Assembly: GCF_000004195.4 (NCBI RefSeq)
Contig: NC_030677.2
Location: 58,100,222-58,164,221, forward strand
DNA: 64,000 bases
From: Xenopus tropicalis
Lineage: Eukaryota > Chordata > Amphibia > Anura > Pipidae
Direction of reading: 5' to 3'
Made by a program: the position numbers and the translations under genes. The notes beneath the pieces are model-generated. The model had not been told where the DNA came from. It made no database searches and was given only the letters and a program-made list of their open reading frames with translations. Below are positions 1 to 11,198 of the stretch, in pieces (position 1 is the first letter of the stretch; every line of letters begins with the position of its first letter).

Positions 1-905
1 CACTTTGTCATGTAGGGCCGGATTGGGGTGGCGTTTTCTGTTGATACGTTATTGTAAAGTAGGGAGATGAGGTGGGTGTTGATCTCTGAGTTGGTGCACA
101 GGTGTTCAAAATATGTTGTCTTTGGGTTGGGTTCCTTGTCCCGGTGGTATGTTTGTGTGATGAAGTGGCGGATCTGTAAGTATCTAAAGAATTGCTGCCC
201 GGGGATTTGAAATGTCTGTTGTATATTCTGAAAGGGGTGAACTTCGCGGTCGGGGGCCAGAGTTGAACAAAGGTAGGCCTTAGCTTGTATCCAGGGGAGG
301 AGTGCCTTCAGGTCTGTGCCTGGAGGGAATCGCGTGTTACCGACAAAGGAGCATCTCTTGGATTTTTGTGGGGAGAGGTGGTATTTCTCTCTGTATTTGT
401 CCCAGAGTCTAAGACTTTGGTTAGTGGTTGGAAGTATCACCCCTAGGTCTATCCTGTCTCTAGCAGGGATCCATACCACTAGGTATAAGGAGAGAGGTTT
501 CAGAAATTTGTTTTCAATTTCTAGCCAAGGTATATGCAGCGACCTGTGAGTTATAACTTGTTCTGTCAGTTGTGCTGCTAAGTAGTATCTGAAGATGTGT
601 GGTACTCCTAGGCCTCCTATTGGTTTAGGTTTACTCATAATGGCTAGCCTGATTCTGGGCTTCTTGTCCATCCATATGAAGCTCATCATTGCTTTTTGTA
701 GGGCTTCGCAGTTTAGTCAGTCTTTCCCCTCTTTGTGGATCATGGAGATTGTGGCTGCTTGCATGTGTGGTATTGGGGGATGTCCGTCTAGGAATGATTG
801 GAACAGGGTGGTGAGCTGTGGAGTGAGGGTCTCAGTGAATTACTTGTAATATCTGGCCGAGAAGTCATCAGGGCCCGGAACTTTCCCTGGTTTTGATCTT
901 TTTAT
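1..905 (-). pseudogene. LINE ORF2 RT remnant with core deleted
   Basis: The minus strand near 905-845 encodes KPGKVPGPDDFSARYYK, the conserved opening of the LINE reverse-transcriptase domain. An in-frame stop follows directly, then sequence ending in ISMIHKEGKD near 714. The next residues jump to a segment ending in KAMMSFIWMDKKPRIR, normally found well after the YADD palm motif. The fingers and palm with the FADD/YADD catalytic site are therefore absent, consistent with an internal deletion at about 713. The C-terminal region then continues, broken by stops, to the window edge. Confidence 0.7.
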
Positions 906-1269
906 GGCTTCAGAGACTTCCTCTGTTGTTATTGGTGCCTCTAACTGGTTTCTTTGTGTTTGTGTTAGAGCAGTCTTTTTCCAGTTTTTTTTATAAAGCT
1001 TGAGTCTTTTGTTTGGTGTGCTAGTGGAGCTTTATCATCCGCATATAAGTCGGCATAGAATTTGCGGAACAGTTCTACTATCTTTAGGGTGTCTTGGGTA
1101 GTTTGTCCCTGTGTGTCTCTGAGAACATGAATGGTGTGTGTTGTGGTGTGTGCTCAGAGTCTTCTTGCTAGCATGGTGTGGGGCTTATTACCGAATTCAT
1201 AATATTTTTGTTTAGTTCTAAGCAGTGTGAATGCTGCCTTATCAGACATGAGTTGCAGGAGGTCTGCTC

Positions 1270-2046
1270 TCAGTTGGTGTATTCGGGTCCATGTTGTTGC
1301 GTTTGGGCTAGTTTGTGTTGGGTTGTGAGGGAGTGGAGTTCATCAGTGATGAGTGAAACTTTTCGGGTCCATGCTTTTTTGGCCTGTGAGGCAATGGAGA
1401 TCAGTTGGCCCCTGATGACTGCCTTGTGAGCATCCCAGTGAATAGCTGTGGATGTGTCAGTGGGGTCGTTCTCTTTGAAGTAGTCATCAAGGGCCTTCTG
1501 TATCTCACGGCATGTTAAGGAGTCATTGAAGAGGGAGTTGTTTAGTTTCCAGTGCCCCCCTCCGCGTACCTTGTCCCATCTCTCGTAAGTTACTTCCACC
1601 ATCCCGTGGTCTGACCAGGTAATGTTGTGTAATTTTGCTGATCTCACCTGAGCTATGTTAACGTTTGTAAACATATAGTCAATGCGGGAGTAAGAGTTGT
1701 GTACTGGGGAGAAGTATGTATAATCCCGTTCCAGTGTTTCTCTCTCCAGATATATCTACGAGGGCAAGGCGTTTTAGCTGGGTTGCCAATTGCCTTGTGT
1801 CACAGGACATATCTGGTGGGGCTTGTGTCCCTAAGATGTCCCAAGTCTTGTCTAGGTTGTTGTGCAATATGGTGTTAAGGTGACTAGTTGGTTTTGGAGT
1901 GTGCCAGTGATTTCGATATACCGTCCATCTTGGTCCACATGTTTGGGTGTCAGTTGGAATTTGACATGCTTGTGGATCAGAATGGCAACTCCTTTAGATT
2001 TTGTGTCCCCACTGGAGAAGTTCCACGTGGGGTATTTCTTACCCAT
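1270..2046 (-). pseudogene. LINE ORF2 endonuclease domain remnant
   Basis: The minus strand encodes pieces of an apurinic-type endonuclease, the enzyme that nicks the target in target-primed reverse transcription. Visible landmarks in order are a KGVAILIHK strand, a DGRYIEITG strand, an SRIDYMF motif near 1690-1670 and a WSDHGMVEV motif near 1610, the last corresponding to the catalytic SDH of the family. The reading frame shifts near 1735 and is closed by stops between pieces. A Lys- and Trp-rich linker follows to about 1270. The order and spacing agree with the N-terminus of a LINE ORF2. It is a remnant, not a host gene. Confidence 0.8.
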
Positions 2047-2593
2047 ATACTTTGGGTGTGAGGATCCTGTGGGCCTGTTGGGGTTGGTCAGTTTTAAATT
2101 CGCCCTATATGGATGATTTTCAAGGAGCCTGTTAGGACGGTCGTCCTTGGGTGCTTTAGGGTGATCAATATATTGGGTGGTGTTGCGGAGGTTCAGTAAG
2201 TAGGTGCTGGTCTAGGTTTCTGCGTCCTCTGGGGAGTCCTGTGGATCACTGGTGGCTTCTTCCAGGTGGTTGAGTGCCCTGGACTTGCCCTACTCGCATT
2301 GTTGCGCTGTGTCCCCCCCATCTCTTTGCTCACCGGCGGTGCGCGCTAGTCCCGATCTCCTGCCTCGTGGTCTGCGGCCTAGGCCTGTGTTTCCATGGGC
2401 CTCTGGTGCTGCCAGTGCTCCGCCGAACTGGGTGTTGCGTTGCTTTCCCTGGTTCTGTGCGGTGTCTGGTGGTTCTTTTTATTATTATTGTTAGGAGCTG
2501 ATTGTTGCTAGTGTGATGGCTTTTAGAAGCGAGAGAGAGCGGAAACACGAGTTTAAGCGGCCATCTTGGTCTGTGTTCAAGCCACGCCCCCCC

Positions 2594-2850
2594 ATTAGAA
2601 TCCATTTTAAGCAAATAATTCTGAAGTTTAAAAATGATTTCCTCTTTCTCTGTAATAATAATAGATATGTTTTGTGACCAATATGGATTCATGAAGCTTA
2701 GTTGGGATCAAGTACAAACTAGTGTTTTATTATTACAGAGAAAAAAGGAAATCATTTAAAATGTAAAAAAAAAAATTAAAATGATTTGTTTAAAATGGAA
2801 ATAATTCCAAGTAGTTTAGACCATAGGTTTCTGGGTAATTGATCCCTTAC
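2594..2850. repeat. Fragment of TA-flanked MITE, cut by the LINE
   Basis: The stretch holds the body of the MITE family seen complete at 9786-10093 (ATGATTTCC, CTGTAATAATA, and TTGATCCCAACTAAG in either direction). Two inverted copies of the body sit back to back. The family terminus CAGGTATGG is missing on the left, where the LINE 5' end abuts, so the LINE probably inserted into this older repeat. Confidence 0.6.
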
Positions 2851-4423
2851 CTGTATAAATACTGTCCCCAGACTCACAATCCACTGGAAGACAAATCTTG
2901 TTAAAAGCCAATTCCTTCCCAAACTCAAGCCTGGACATTTATGAGCCAGGTTTGCTGTATCCTGTGTTGCAATGCAGGACCTTAATGGTTAAGTACAATA
3001 TTTGCTGCCATCTTTTTGCCATACAGTCCTGGGCACACAGCCAGGGACAGGTTTTCCTGTAATGCTGCCTAAGGCTATGTTTGTGATGCCCCCCCCCATA
3101 TTAGCAACACAATACATGTCCTCAAATCGTGCCTCATTTTTCTGTATTAAATAATTATAAATTTTTATAACATTCACCCCAAAATACTTGTAACTAGTTC
3201 TGCATGCATAGACACAACAACCACAAAAAATGTATTTATTTTTTTGTCCCGCCATATTTCTGCCATCCAAGACCCATGCGTATATGAGATTTCTACAGAT
3301 CCAGCCCCGTACAGATCTTATATGGGCTGCTCTCCCTATCCCAGGAAGCACAGACACAATAAAAGAGTATGAGAAGGATGCAGAATCTCTATTCTGGTGG
3401 CCTGTCCACTGAAGCTGAGACATACTTGCTCTTCCAAACTCATCTAAATTACATCAATAACAGAGCGCAGTCTTTAATGAGCTCTCAACTTTAAAGACTT
3501 GAAGGATATTAACAAGCCGCTTGACAAATGGTGCTTAGAAGCACATTAAAGACGCTGCTAATGGAGCGCATAATGACGGCTAATTTTCCATCAGATATAA
3601 ATTAGAGCCCCAACAGTTATTTGCCTTAAGGACTTTATGTAAATGATTCTGTTCTGTATAAACTGGGAGGCGAGGATTGCCACGCCATGTTGCCAATGCT
3701 TCTGGATATGATTAATAGATCCTAGGCACAAATGGACACAACTGAAGGCATATCAACTGCAAACAATTGAGAGGGTAAGTCTATGAGAGAGAGATACACA
3801 CACAAAGGGAAGAGATTTAAAAACAGAGATTTGCAAATGTGCACAATTCTGCATTACCGTTTATATAAAGCCTTACTCTCACTTAATCTTTCCTTGCACT
3901 TGGGCTTATGTAGAAAAAGTTCATAAACACAACCTGAACGTCCAGAAATAATATCAATGTATTGTCTGTTTGTTCTTTTTACACAGTCTTTAATGATTTC
4001 ACAGATAAAAGGAAACCATGATTGTTTGTCTGTGGTGCAGGGACCAGTTACCCATCCACACAGTTATCCAACCCCTCCCTACCTCACCTTGTTTTATCGT
4101 GAAGTGATGCATTCTGGGACTTGAATTTATTTGCTTTCTAGAGAATCTCTGCACCACCCACTATAGAAAGCATAGGAACTTCAACCCCCACAACCCATCA
4201 TTTTACAATGGAACAAGGATTAGGAGGGGTTGCATTACACTGTGAGCCAAAGGGAGTTTGGAAAATGATTCTTTAAGGTAACATGGTTTCCTTTCAATCA
4301 GTGTAACCAGATTAAAAATATACACTGGTATTTAATTTTAGAAGGTCGGATAGTGTTTATACACCTTTTCTACATACAGTAAATTCAATTGAAAGAGCTT
4401 GCGTAAAAAATAGGTGTATATAT
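2851..4423. other. Intergenic, mostly unique sequence
   Basis: No coding region is supported. The stretch is AT-rich and largely free of recognisable repeats. A candidate regulatory block at 3455-3760 is listed separately. A short open frame on the minus strand at 2989-3423 has no recognisable domain. Confidence 0.5.
3455..3760. promoter_or_regulatory. Candidate conserved non-coding element
   Basis: This repeat-free block is dense in homeodomain-like and POU-like cores (CTTTAATGAG, GACGGCTAATTTTCC, TAAATTAGAG, ATGTAAATGA) and has the balanced composition typical of developmental enhancers. It lies about 21 kb downstream of pou4f2. Conservation cannot be tested here, so this is inference from motif density alone. 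Confidence 0.25.
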
Positions 4424-4483
4424 CAGTGGCGTAGCGAGGTGGGTGCCGAGGGGGCCATGGCCCCGGGCGGCGTATCAGAAGGG

Positions 4484-4622
4484 GCGGCGGCGGCTCCTTC
4501 TCTCTTACAGGCAACAGGCGCTTTTATAAGGTTGCGCCCGTGCGTATGACGTCACACGTCAGCGACGAGGCGCAACCTTATAGAAGCGCCTGTTGCCTGT
4601 AAGAGAGAAGGAGCCGCCGCCG
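4484..4622. repeat. Internal palindrome of the hAT element
   Basis: Two arms of about 55 bp (4484-4538 and 4568-4622) are reverse complements with very few mismatches around a 29-bp spacer that includes TGACGTCA. The arms contain GGCGGCGGCTCC and AGGCAACAGGCGC. It would form a strong hairpin in single strands. Confidence 0.85.
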
Positions 4623-4629
4623 ATGGTCT

Positions 4630-5320
4630 GTTGGGGGTATGTACCATGGGGGAAATTGGGGGCACTGTGTGGGGGCTACTGTCTATGGGGAAATTGGGGC
4701 ACTTTCCATGGGGGGGCCAGGTCTTTGTGGGGTATTGTGTATGGGGGCACTTCCTATTGGGGGCACTGTGTATGGGGCAATTGGGGCTCTGTGTATGAGG
4801 GCACTTTCTATTGGGGGGCAAGATCTTTGGGGGGTATTGTCTATGGGGACACTGTGTATGGGGAAATTGGGGCACTGTGTATGGGGGCACTTCCTATTGG
4901 GGGCACTTTGTATGGGGCAATTGGGGGCACTGTTTATGGGGGCACTTTCTATTGGGGGAACTGTGTATGGGGCAATTGGGGAACTGTGTATGGGGGCACT
5001 TTCTGTGGGGGGGGCAAGGTCTTTGGGGGGTACTGTCTATGGGGGAACTGTGTATGGGGAAATTGGGGCACTGTGTATGGGGGCACTTCCTATTGGGGGC
5101 ACTGTCTAAGGGCAATTGGGGGCACTGTGTGGAGGGGGCTGTCTATGGGGACACTGTGTATGGGGCAATTGGAGGCACTGTCTATGGGGAAATTGGGGCA
5201 CTTTCTATGGGCAATTGGAGGCAATGTGTGTGGGGGGCACTGTGTATGGGGCAATTGGGGGCACTGTGTATGGGGGTACTGTCTATGGGGCAGTTGTATG
5301 GGGGGACCGTGGCCAGAATA
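4630..5320 (+). repeat. G-rich minisatellite inside the hAT element
   Basis: Imperfect tandem units of roughly 22-26 bp alternate the cores CACTGTGTATGGGG, GCAATTGGGG and CACTTCCTATTGGGGG. Because units lack stops in several frames, long open frames full of Trp-Gly or Pro appear on both strands. These are by-products of the repeat, not proteins. Confidence 0.9.
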
Positions 5321-5585
5321 GCGTTAGGGGGGCCTGGCCAGCATAGTGTTAGGGGGCACTGTGGTAGGGTGACCCTAATACTTTTTATGTCTGTGTGTCC
5401 TGTACTGATGGGAGGGGCCCCGTGATTTCTGATGGCGGCCCTACCACCCAAAAAAAAAAAAAAAATTTAATGCTGCTTTTTTTATTTTGTTTATTTTTTT
5501 AAGAATAACTAAATAGAGGGGCGGCAAATTTCCGGTCGGCCCCAGGCGACGAAAGCCCACGCTACGCCACTGGTATATATATGGG

Positions 5586-5860
5586 TTAAGGTGGGCATAC
5601 GCGGGACGATTCTAGCTATCGATATCGGTCCCTTAGACTGATTTGGCAGCTTATTGTGTATGGGCATCACAGATGGGCCTGTCTGACCGACATCTGGCCT
5701 GAAATTGGGCAGATCTCAATTGGGCAGGTTTGATTTTTAGTCAGATCAGGGACCGCATCGGCTCATTTATGCAGCCCCCAAACCAACGGACGCCTATATC
5801 CGCTGTTATAACTCAATTGTTTGGCCCCAGGGCCAGAACTAAACCCATTGTATTCAACAT
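5586..5860. repeat. Harbinger-like MITE fragment
   Basis: It begins with TTA-AGGTGGGCATACGCGGG, the same terminal type as the elements ending at 57100 and 32395 (GTATGGCCACCTT). It lies directly beside the hAT target duplication. The other end is not clear. Confidence 0.45.
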
Positions 5861-8764
5861 CTCATCAGTGGTAACAAACCAGGTGCTTATTTTTGAATTC
5901 CTGGGTTGGGGGAAAGTTTTGGTTGCATAAAAACCAGACATACTGCCAAACAGAGTCTCCTGTAGGTTCCTGTATGGAGCTCTTCTTCTAGGAACAGCCA
6001 CCTGGGTTTTGGTATACACTGTTAAACCTGTACTAAGTACAGTTCTGTGGAAGACGGAAACTCTTTTCCCAAAAACCCTATCTAATGCTGCAATGTTAGC
6101 TGTTTTTAAGTTAATATAAAAACTGTTGTATATTTATACTGATTATGTATAGCTTTGTTATCTGTCCCCTCCTTGGCTTGTGTACACGCCTTTGGGCAAA
6201 TATAGCATTTAACTTGTTATATTGACTATTATTTGATGATGGTAACATGCAGCCAACAAATATTTGTTTTACATCATAAAAAGAGGATAAAGCAGATCTG
6301 TTGATCCTTCCATTATTGGTAAACACAGTACTGTCTGCCTCCTCCCAACCCTGTGCATTCAGTCACGTCCTCGTGCCTGACACTGATATCAAAAACTGGC
6401 ATAGAATAGAAGGTTTCAATCATATTTATGAAGCTATTATTATTAACATGGCATGCAATCGTTCAGTCCATGCTTAGCTTGCATGGCTGTAAATAATATG
6501 CTGAAGACTTATTGGGCTTCGCTTTCAAAAGATGTTCCCAAAGGCAGCTAATACTAAAAGCATTTTGGCGACCAGAGCTCCTCGGTGAACACATTTCCCA
6601 TGCAAACCCATATTACTCATTCAAAAATTTTGACAGAAAAAAACGATTGATAACCATTGCTGAATGAATGTACAGCGAGGAGTGTATTAGAATTCCAAGT
6701 TCCCTTGTTATGTGGGGCTCCAAGAGAAATATCTGCTAACAAGTGACTTGACTGGTCATCCTTCAACCAATACTTTTTCAGTACAGCAGTGTCACAAGGC
6801 CCAATAGATTTCTTGTTCTCTTCTGGGTATCTTCATTTTCTATATAGAAGGGAAAAAATATTATAAATTATGGCTGCATTCCATCAGTGCTGCAAGAAAT
6901 ATATGAACTTAAACTAATGTGGCTATGGTCCAATATTAATAACTCCATATTTATATTAAACGTATAATCAGTATTATATTTTAAACTGGACAGGAAAACT
7001 TTTCCCCAGAAATGGTGCCAACATGTCCAAATAACTGTCAGCAACCAGAGTCCCAAAGAAAAAGCTGCATACATGTGCTATATGGGGATATTACCTGATA
7101 AGAAACATAAACACAGACAATTGTTTTCATGTCATTTGAATAAAAGGTCAAGGCAGCAAAAATCTATCATAAAGCCCACATTTGTAAAGCAAATTTTAAG
7201 GTTCATTTTTGGAAAGGCACAATATGTGCTCTTTAACGGAGTGGAGTCAATATATAATTATTCTGTGTAATATATTATAAGACACTATGATTATCCCCCC
7301 TTCTTAGCACAACAACATATTGGTTAGCTAAAACACAAGCCTTCAGGATGAAATTAACACCTCTTCTTACTCTAATAGCAAAGTAATGAGATGGTAAAAA
7401 GTAATTTGAAAGCTTGTACTATTACTCATCATTGAATTAAACACTTCTATAGAGACTCTGCTATTCATTGAGCAATTATAGACATAAAGACACAACAGAA
7501 AGGCTGCTGTACTAGAGCCTATGAGCAGCAGCACCATGCAGCTTTATCTTCAGCTCCCTGTTCTACCATTCAGGCTCTGTGATGGAGTCAGTTTAAACTG
7601 TGCTGCATTCAGAAAACCCATTGCTGTACTAGTAATAGTAAGGCTTCAAGAGTAATGCTTTATGACTAATTAGATCTGGTGAATAGAGTCATAAACATCA
7701 ACATATTTGAAGAAAACTGAAAGTGCCCACTCTGTGATTGATAAAGGGTCTATTTAAGCCCTTGGGGAGTGATCCTTTTTCCAGCAAGCTGTACATATAC
7801 ATCCTAGAAATAGATCTTTCAGGAACATGCATGTTATTTTCCAGTCCAGCACAGTATTCAGACTAAAAAAAAATGTTAATTTTCATGTAAATCATGCATA
7901 GCACTAGGCTGTACAGGCTGACCAGATGAACCTTTAGGATTTCTGTGTGTATGTAATTATTAAATACTATAAATATGAACCAACGGGGTAGATAGGTGTT
8001 GGTGCACACTAGGGAATAATATAATGCATGTCTATAAACAAGTTCAGGTTATGCAGTAGCACTAGTAAATGGTATTATGATACACTAACCCATAACAGCC
8101 AACCAGCAGCTGCCTTTGACCATACAAATGAATCCTGAATAATATATAAAGTATATGACTGATCAATATGGGTTCTACCAGTATTTTATGTTACAATAAC
8201 CCCACAGCATGGGAGGTACCCAGTTTCTATGACAGAGTTTATATCTCAAGAGTGTTATTAGATGAATATGATCGAGGTGGTGCAAATATAACGGAAAACA
8301 AACAACCAAGCAGCTGTTCTTCTCTCTCTCTCACTGTCAATGTGCGGAGGATAAATGCTCAGGGATTAGGTGTAACATAGTAAAGCAAACACTCCTTGTG
8401 TTTTCTGAGCCTCAGTATAAAGTTTACCGACACAAATTCTGTCAACCCCTATGTACGTGCCAGCTCTCCGGCACAGGGCTCTTACTGCAATGAGATGAGT
8501 ATGACTGCTGCTGTCTAAATGAGGCTACGTGTTCCGATCTAGTGCTCATTACCTCACAATATAACCTGAAAGGATGTGCCACGTTGAGATCATTACAAGC
8601 CCCTCATGTGCTTACAGCAAGTGGTTTCCTTAACTGTAGCAGATCAGCAGATCATTTTGTTAGAAGAAGCCACTAGTAAATTGGAAAGCTTAATGCATAA
8701 ACATACTGCATACTGTGTTCCCGGTGTCAGTGCTGCCAGCGACACTAATAACCAGCCAGATGTG
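5861..8764. other. Intergenic, nothing recognised
   Basis: AT-rich single-copy-looking sequence. No open frame resembles a known protein, and no tRNA, microsatellite or transposon end was recognised. Confidence 0.5.
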
Positions 8765-9215
8765 TTAAAGGGGTAGTTTACCTTTAAGTTAACTTTCAGT
8801 ATGTTGTAGGCTGGGCAGTTCCTAGCAACTTTTCAACTAGTCTTATTTTGTTTATTTTTTTATAGTGTTTAATTATTTGCCTTCTTCTTCTAACTCTTTT
8901 TAGCTTTCTAATAGGAGGCACTGACCCCATCAGTCAAAAATGTATTTCTCTGTGAGGTTACAATTTTATTGCAATTGCTATATTTTATTATTTTACTTTC
9001 TATTCAGGATTCTCCTATTCCAATCTCTGATTCAAACCACTGTCTGTTTGTTAGGATAATTTGAACAATAGCAACCATGTAGCTGCTGATATTCCAAACT
9101 GGAGAGCTGCTGAACAAAAAGCTTAATAACTTAAACATCACAAATAATAAAAAATTGGGATTACAAATTGTCTCAAAATAGCACTGTCTACATAATACCA
9201 AAAGTTCATTTAATA
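8765..9215 (+). repeat. TTAA-flanked MITE (piggyBac-like or T2-like), 3' end lost
   Basis: It starts TTAAAGGGGTAGTTTACC at a TTAA site. The body motifs AGCAACTTTTCAACTAG, TTGCCTTCTTCTTCT and ACTGGAGAGCTGCTGAA also occur, inverted or diverged, at 56095-56545. The right terminal repeat is missing. Confidence 0.7.
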
Positions 9216-9250
9216 CCACAGCTCCTTTATTTTGTTTGCCAAAAGTCAAA

Positions 9251-9586
9251 GGGGCACATTTACTAATCCACGAATCCCAACCACGAATGGGAAAAAATCG
9301 TATTGGAAACGAAAATTTCAGAAGATCACAAATATCACGAAAATGCTTACGAAAAAATCGTATTAGTCACGATAATATCGTAATGATGATCCGAAAGTCA
9401 TGAAATTTTCGTACCGAACAATTGTAAACAGCGGTAAAACCTTTCCGATTTTTTCGTGCAAACGTCGTACGCAAAAAGTCGTACGGCGTACGAAAAAGTC
9501 GTGCGGACGCCCGAAAAAATCGGCAAAAATACGCTCGGAACGTTCACATGAACGCTCGAGCGTTCGTGCTTTTGTAAATGTGCCCC
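9251..9586. repeat. Palindromic MITE with GGGGCACATTTAC ends
   Basis: The left end GGGGCACATTTACTAA and right end TTTGTAAATGTGCCCC are inverted copies. The interior is rich in AAAAATCG and GTACGAAAA motifs. A related element is at 46636-47346. Confidence 0.75.
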
Positions 9587-9785
9587 AAACTGTTGCTGAA
9601 ACGGGCCAAGTAATGTTTAACCTGTATGTATGCAGTTGGTATAGTTTCCAGTCTGCCAATGATTGCCATGAATGTTGATGTGTTGCAGGTGTTCCACAGA
9701 AACATTCTGTTTAAGAGGGGGACCTACTATTTTTATGGCTATTAAAAGGAGTACATAGGGTTTGGTGTCTATGAAGGGGGAAATA

Positions 9786-10093
9786 CAGGTATGGGATCTG
9801 TTATCCAGAAACCCAATATCCAAAAAGTTCTGAATTACAGGAAGGCCATCTCCCATAGACTCCATTATAATGAAATAATTCTAATTTATAAAAATTATTT
9901 CCTTTTTCTCTGTAATAATAAAACAGTACCTTGTACTTGATCCCAACTAAGATATAATGAATCCTTATTGGAGACAGAACAATCCTATTGGGTTTATTTA
10001 ATGTTTTAATGGTTTTTTAGTAAACTGTATGAAGATCCAAATTACAAAAAGATTCCTTATCCAGAGCATTCTGGATAACGGGTTCCATACCTG
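9786..10093. repeat. TA-flanked MITE, complete copy (308 bp)
   Basis: The ends CAGGTATGGGATCTGTTATCC and its inverted, slightly diverged counterpart at the right are flanked by TA on each side. This is the best copy in the window of a family also present at 2594-2850, 14526-14757, 43471-44264 and as a single end at 46071-46103. Confidence 0.82.
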
Positions 10094-10696
10094 TAGTGTT
10101 ATTAGCTGTAAAAAAGATATAATAATACTTAACTATAAAAGGGCACAAAGAAACTAATAAATGCATAGTTTACTATTAGCCTACTTTAGCCCATATAAAT
10201 CAATCAGCAGGTAGCATTTATTGGTCAGATGAAAACGAATATCTGATTGGTTGCTGTACTAGATCAGGGCAATGTTTGCACCTTTTCTTACATTCCCTTA
10301 TAAATCTTTTATTTACCAGACCCAGTGTGCAAAGTGAAGTTTTCTCCATGTTTTTCCTCCACAGGGCAACATTTTTTTCCTAGTTTTTCAGCATACAGAT
10401 GTTTGTGCCACAATTGTGTGAGATGCAGCAAAACAAATACCAGTGTGCAGTTTTCTGTGGCTGGGAGTCAGAATGGGGATTATATCACTTCCATCACGTC
10501 TGTTAAAAATGCCATTCGATTCCCTGTGCACAGTCCAAAGTAATTATTGATCAGCCCACTGTGGTGTTCATCAGGGTCAATAGGTGCACTTGACCCTGTT
10601 ATATTCTTTGCAGTTCCAGCAATAGAATAATTTGTAGGTTTAACTACATTTAAGGTTTCAAACTCAATAAAACTCGAAAATCTCAAACATGTGTTT
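10094..10696. other. Intergenic, nothing recognised
   Basis: No gene or repeat was recognised in this AT-rich stretch between two MITEs. Confidence 0.45.
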
Positions 10697-10900
10697 GGTT
10701 AGAGGAGAAGGAAAGAGTTAATCTCAAGCTGCAGGCATACCTTCAGTTGTCTCAATAGTGCCCTTAAGTCTTCCCATATTTCACCTGTTCAGATGATCAG
10801 AAGCCAAACAGGAAGAAAGAACCCTGAGCTGTGTAAAGAAAGTTCCCATAATGCCTCACTCCTGCACCTTACTTAGTTTTTACTTTTCTTTCTCCTTTAA
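10697..10900. repeat. TTAA MITE with AGGAGAAGGAAAG ends
   Basis: The left end reads AGGAGAAGGAAAGAG and the right end CTTTCTCCTTTAA, inverted copies. The internal stretch starting GTTAATCTCAAGCTGCAGGC also occurs in the copy at 15149-15606, so the two are the same family. Confidence 0.7.
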
Positions 10901-10956
10901 GGAAAAAAAACATGACAAAACCAAGAATGCAGAAAAATTACATTCTATACTTCATT

Positions 10957-11145
10957 TTTAGTGACCTGGAATCAAATTTAAATTTAATTTTGAAAACAAA
11001 ACTCCCATCGAATTCTACATAAACTCACCAGCTTTTAGATGCCAAATTTTTTGAAACTCAAATTCAGATTCTAAATTTTTGCAACTAAAAAACTAAATTA
11101 TGGTTAAAAACACAAATTTGCATGTTGGTAAATCTGCCCCTAAAT
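10957..11145. repeat. MITE ending GGTAAATCTGCCCC
   Basis: The right end GTAAATCTGCCCC and the internal AAACTCAAATT and TTGAAACTC motifs match the repeat starting GGGCAGATTTACC at 43320. The left end is diverged. Confidence 0.5.
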
Positions 11146-11198
11146 GTTGCCTCTACACGTCATAAACACAATTTTATCTGCAATTCCTTGACCTTGGT

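Larger units (their letters stand above)
1..2593 (-). mobile_element. LINE (L1/Tx1-like), degenerate, continues past left edge
   Basis: This is a non-LTR retrotransposon read on the minus strand. Its 5' end is near 2593, where the minus strand starts with a G-run, CGTGGC and then AAGATGGCCG, a start typical of many LINEs. Downstream on the minus strand come an APE-type endonuclease (about 2046-1600), a linker, a short piece of the reverse-transcriptase N-terminus (about 905-715) and ORF2 C-terminal sequence (about 712-1). Only about 550 bp separate the 5' end from the endonuclease, so ORF1 is mostly missing. The RT core motifs are also missing. Stops and frameshifts are frequent, so the copy is dead. 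Assignment to the L1/Tx1 side is from domain style, not a search. Confidence 0.82.
4424..5572. mobile_element. Non-autonomous hAT-type element, 1149 bp
   Basis: The ends are inverted copies of CAGTGGCGTAGCG, and the element is flanked by a perfect 8-bp direct duplication GTATATAT (4416-4423 and 5573-5580). CAGTG ends with an 8-bp target duplication are the mark of hAT transposition. There is no transposase gene. The interior holds a 55-bp-arm palindrome and a G-rich minisatellite, so it must have been mobilised in trans. Confidence 0.88.

Noticed and set aside
2989..3423. 144-codon minus-strand frame
   Set aside because: No similarity to a known protein, no splice or promoter context; it is likely a chance frame.
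4593..5425. Several long plus and minus open frames of WGN/GALCMG or Pro-rich repeats
   Set aside because: They are by-products of the G-rich minisatellite within the hAT element, overlapping in several frames, without any domain.
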